Shown in pieces: positions 34,505 through 35,347 of a DNA stretch of 35,347 nt (the stretch's first letter is position 1; the number at the start of each line of letters is the position of its first letter). The DNA lies in contig SIAJ01000060.1 of NCBI GenBank assembly GCA_009691845.1, forward strand, positions 1-35,347. Direction: 5' to 3'. Source of the DNA: Gemmataceae bacterium (lineage in GTDB: Bacteria > Planctomycetota > Planctomycetia > Gemmatales > Gemmataceae). The position numbers and the translations under genes are program-made. Under the pieces are notes generated by a model that saw only the letters and a list, made by a program, of their open reading frames with translations, ran no database searches and was not told the DNA's origin.

Positions 34505-35347
34505 TCAGTCGCTGTCGTTGGCAATCCCGTGAATGTACACGTCGTTTCCCAATTGTTCGATCCGACTCCCGGCAAATCGCAAGGCCTCGCTGAGTCGGCC
34601 CATTCCGGTTCCAGCGAACGGACCCTGGGCTTTTGAACCGCCCACAAGCATCGGTGCCAGGAATGCATGAACCTCGTCGATCTCTCCGGCATCGAGGAAA
34701 CGCCCAAGCGTTTCCCCTCCTCCTTCGACGAGAATGTTCGTCATCCCGCGTTCGCCCAATTTCGTCAAGGCCGTTTTGACATCCAGGCCGTTACCCGACA
34801 TCGGAATCGAGACGACTGTCGCTCCTCGAGCTTGCCAGCTGTCCAGACGCGAAACTGCTTGCTCCCCAGCAATTACGAGTACTGGTGCATCTTCAATCGT
34901 CTTCAAAATTTGGCAGTCTTTTGGCATTCCTTCGCCCGTCGCCGTCAGTACAACCCGCGTGGCCACGCGCGGACCGCATGGTCGAGCCGTGAGTAGAGGA
35001 TTATCGGCCAGGAGAGTTCCTTTCCCCACCACGATTGCGTCCATTCGGCCACGGAGTTCGTGGACTTTCGCCCGGGCCGCCTCGCCGGTGATCCATTTCG
35101 ACTCACCCGTTCGGGTTGCGAGCTTTCCATCGAGCGTCATCGCCCATTTTGCGTGAACCCAAGGACGACCCGTGCGCAAGTGCTTGAGGTATGGCGCATT
35201 CAACCGGCGAGCAGCTATTTCGCCTACGCCGACCTCAACGTCGATGCCAGCCTCTCGCAAGCGAGCGGCACCCTGCCCTGAGACCTGAAGGAACGGGTCG
35301 AGCATCGCGAAGACGACCCGGCGTACCCCCGCCCTGATTACGGCTTC
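34505..35347 (-). CDS. ribD: Riboflavin biosynthesis protein RibD, reductase part (5' end outside window)
   Basis: Only the last 280 residues are in the window; the frame is open to the edge, so the N-terminal deaminase domain lies outside. The piece begins in the linker typical of bifunctional RibD (MLDPFLQVSGQGAARLREAG, then GIDVEVGVGE). The reductase domain shows HAKWAMTLDGKLATRTGESK with WITGEAAR, VGKGTLLADNP and LVEGGGETLGRFLDAG. The reductase reduces 5-amino-6-ribosylamino-uracil phosphate with NADPH in the second and third steps of riboflavin synthesis. The C-terminal IHGIANDSD is followed by TGA. Confidence 0.92.
   Translation of the reverse strand, partial: EAVIRAGVRRVVFAMLDPFLQVSGQGAARLREAGIDVEVGVGEIAARRLNAPYLKHLRTGRPWVHAKWAMTLDGKLATRTGESKWITGEAARAKVHELRGRMDAIVVGKGTLLADNPLLTARPCGPRVATRVVLTATGEGMPKDCQILKTIEDAPVLVIAGEQAVSRLDSWQARGATVVSIPMSGNGLDVKTALTKLGERGMTNILVEGGGETLGRFLDAGEIDEVHAFLAPMLVGGSKAQGPFAGTGMGRLSEALRFAGSRIEQLGNDVYIHGIANDSD

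Noticed and set aside
34426..34707. N-terminal extension of the PAS-GAF protein
   Set aside because: It overlaps the conserved 3' end of ribD in another frame and has no domain; a GTG start at 34425 after the intergenic gap is better.

Overview
The window is a stretch of chromosome that reads as Planctomycetes, most likely a Gemmata-like lineage. The evidence is family content: three DUF1501 proteins, a cytochrome-type DUF1549/DUF1553 protein, a DUF1559 pseudopilin followed by a small lipoprotein, a PVC-type membrane-bound dehydrogenase with C-terminal heme domain, a small lipoprotein of a type I know only from planctomycetes, and an LE-x-R-x-x-PA N-terminal motif typical of planctomycete secreted proteins. 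About 70% of the intact genes end in TGA. I see no rRNA, tRNA, integrase, transposase or CRISPR array.

Layout. 397-7166 (+) is a tight five-gene operon: a DUF4129-like membrane protein, a DUF4350-like membrane protein, a MoxR AAA+ ATPase, a DUF58/vWA protein with a membrane insertion, and a five-helix membrane protein. Together they resemble the MoxR/vWA chaperone-type clusters of bacteria. 7306-10386 (-) holds two DUF1501 proteins. 10515-14493 (+) is the most unusual part: a decayed secreted gene (Calx-beta, SdrD_B-like and cadherin-like segments, then a His/Cys clan-CD-like domain), a signal-peptide WD40 gene with an early in-frame stop, and an orphan ImpE-like gene. The five premature stops in the two broken genes are all TAG, while TAG is rare as a terminator of the intact genes. 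14498-20087 (-) carries a HEAT-repeat protein, a 920-base stretch without a convincing gene, a CnoX-like thioredoxin, a D-2-hydroxyacid dehydrogenase, an RluA pseudouridine synthase, a small lipoprotein and a DUF1559 pseudopilin.

20246-25168 (+) has a mannonate dehydratase-family protein, then the usual pair PSCyt1-DUF1549-DUF1553 plus DUF1501. 25356-27101 (+) is a TMTC-like membrane protein with TPRs. A cysteine hydrolase of the isochorismatase fold follows on the minus strand. 27848-31174 (+) is the 1108-residue PVC dehydrogenase/HEAT/heme protein. The end of the window (-) carries a small lipoprotein, a membrane metallophosphoesterase, a PAS-GAF-receiver protein whose receiver lacks its phospho-aspartate, and the 5'-truncated ribD.

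Several palindromic repeat families lie in the intergenic gaps, especially beside DUF1501/DUF1549 genes. They look like REP-type elements and may also end transcripts between convergent genes. All family names here are from recognition of motifs; no database search was run.
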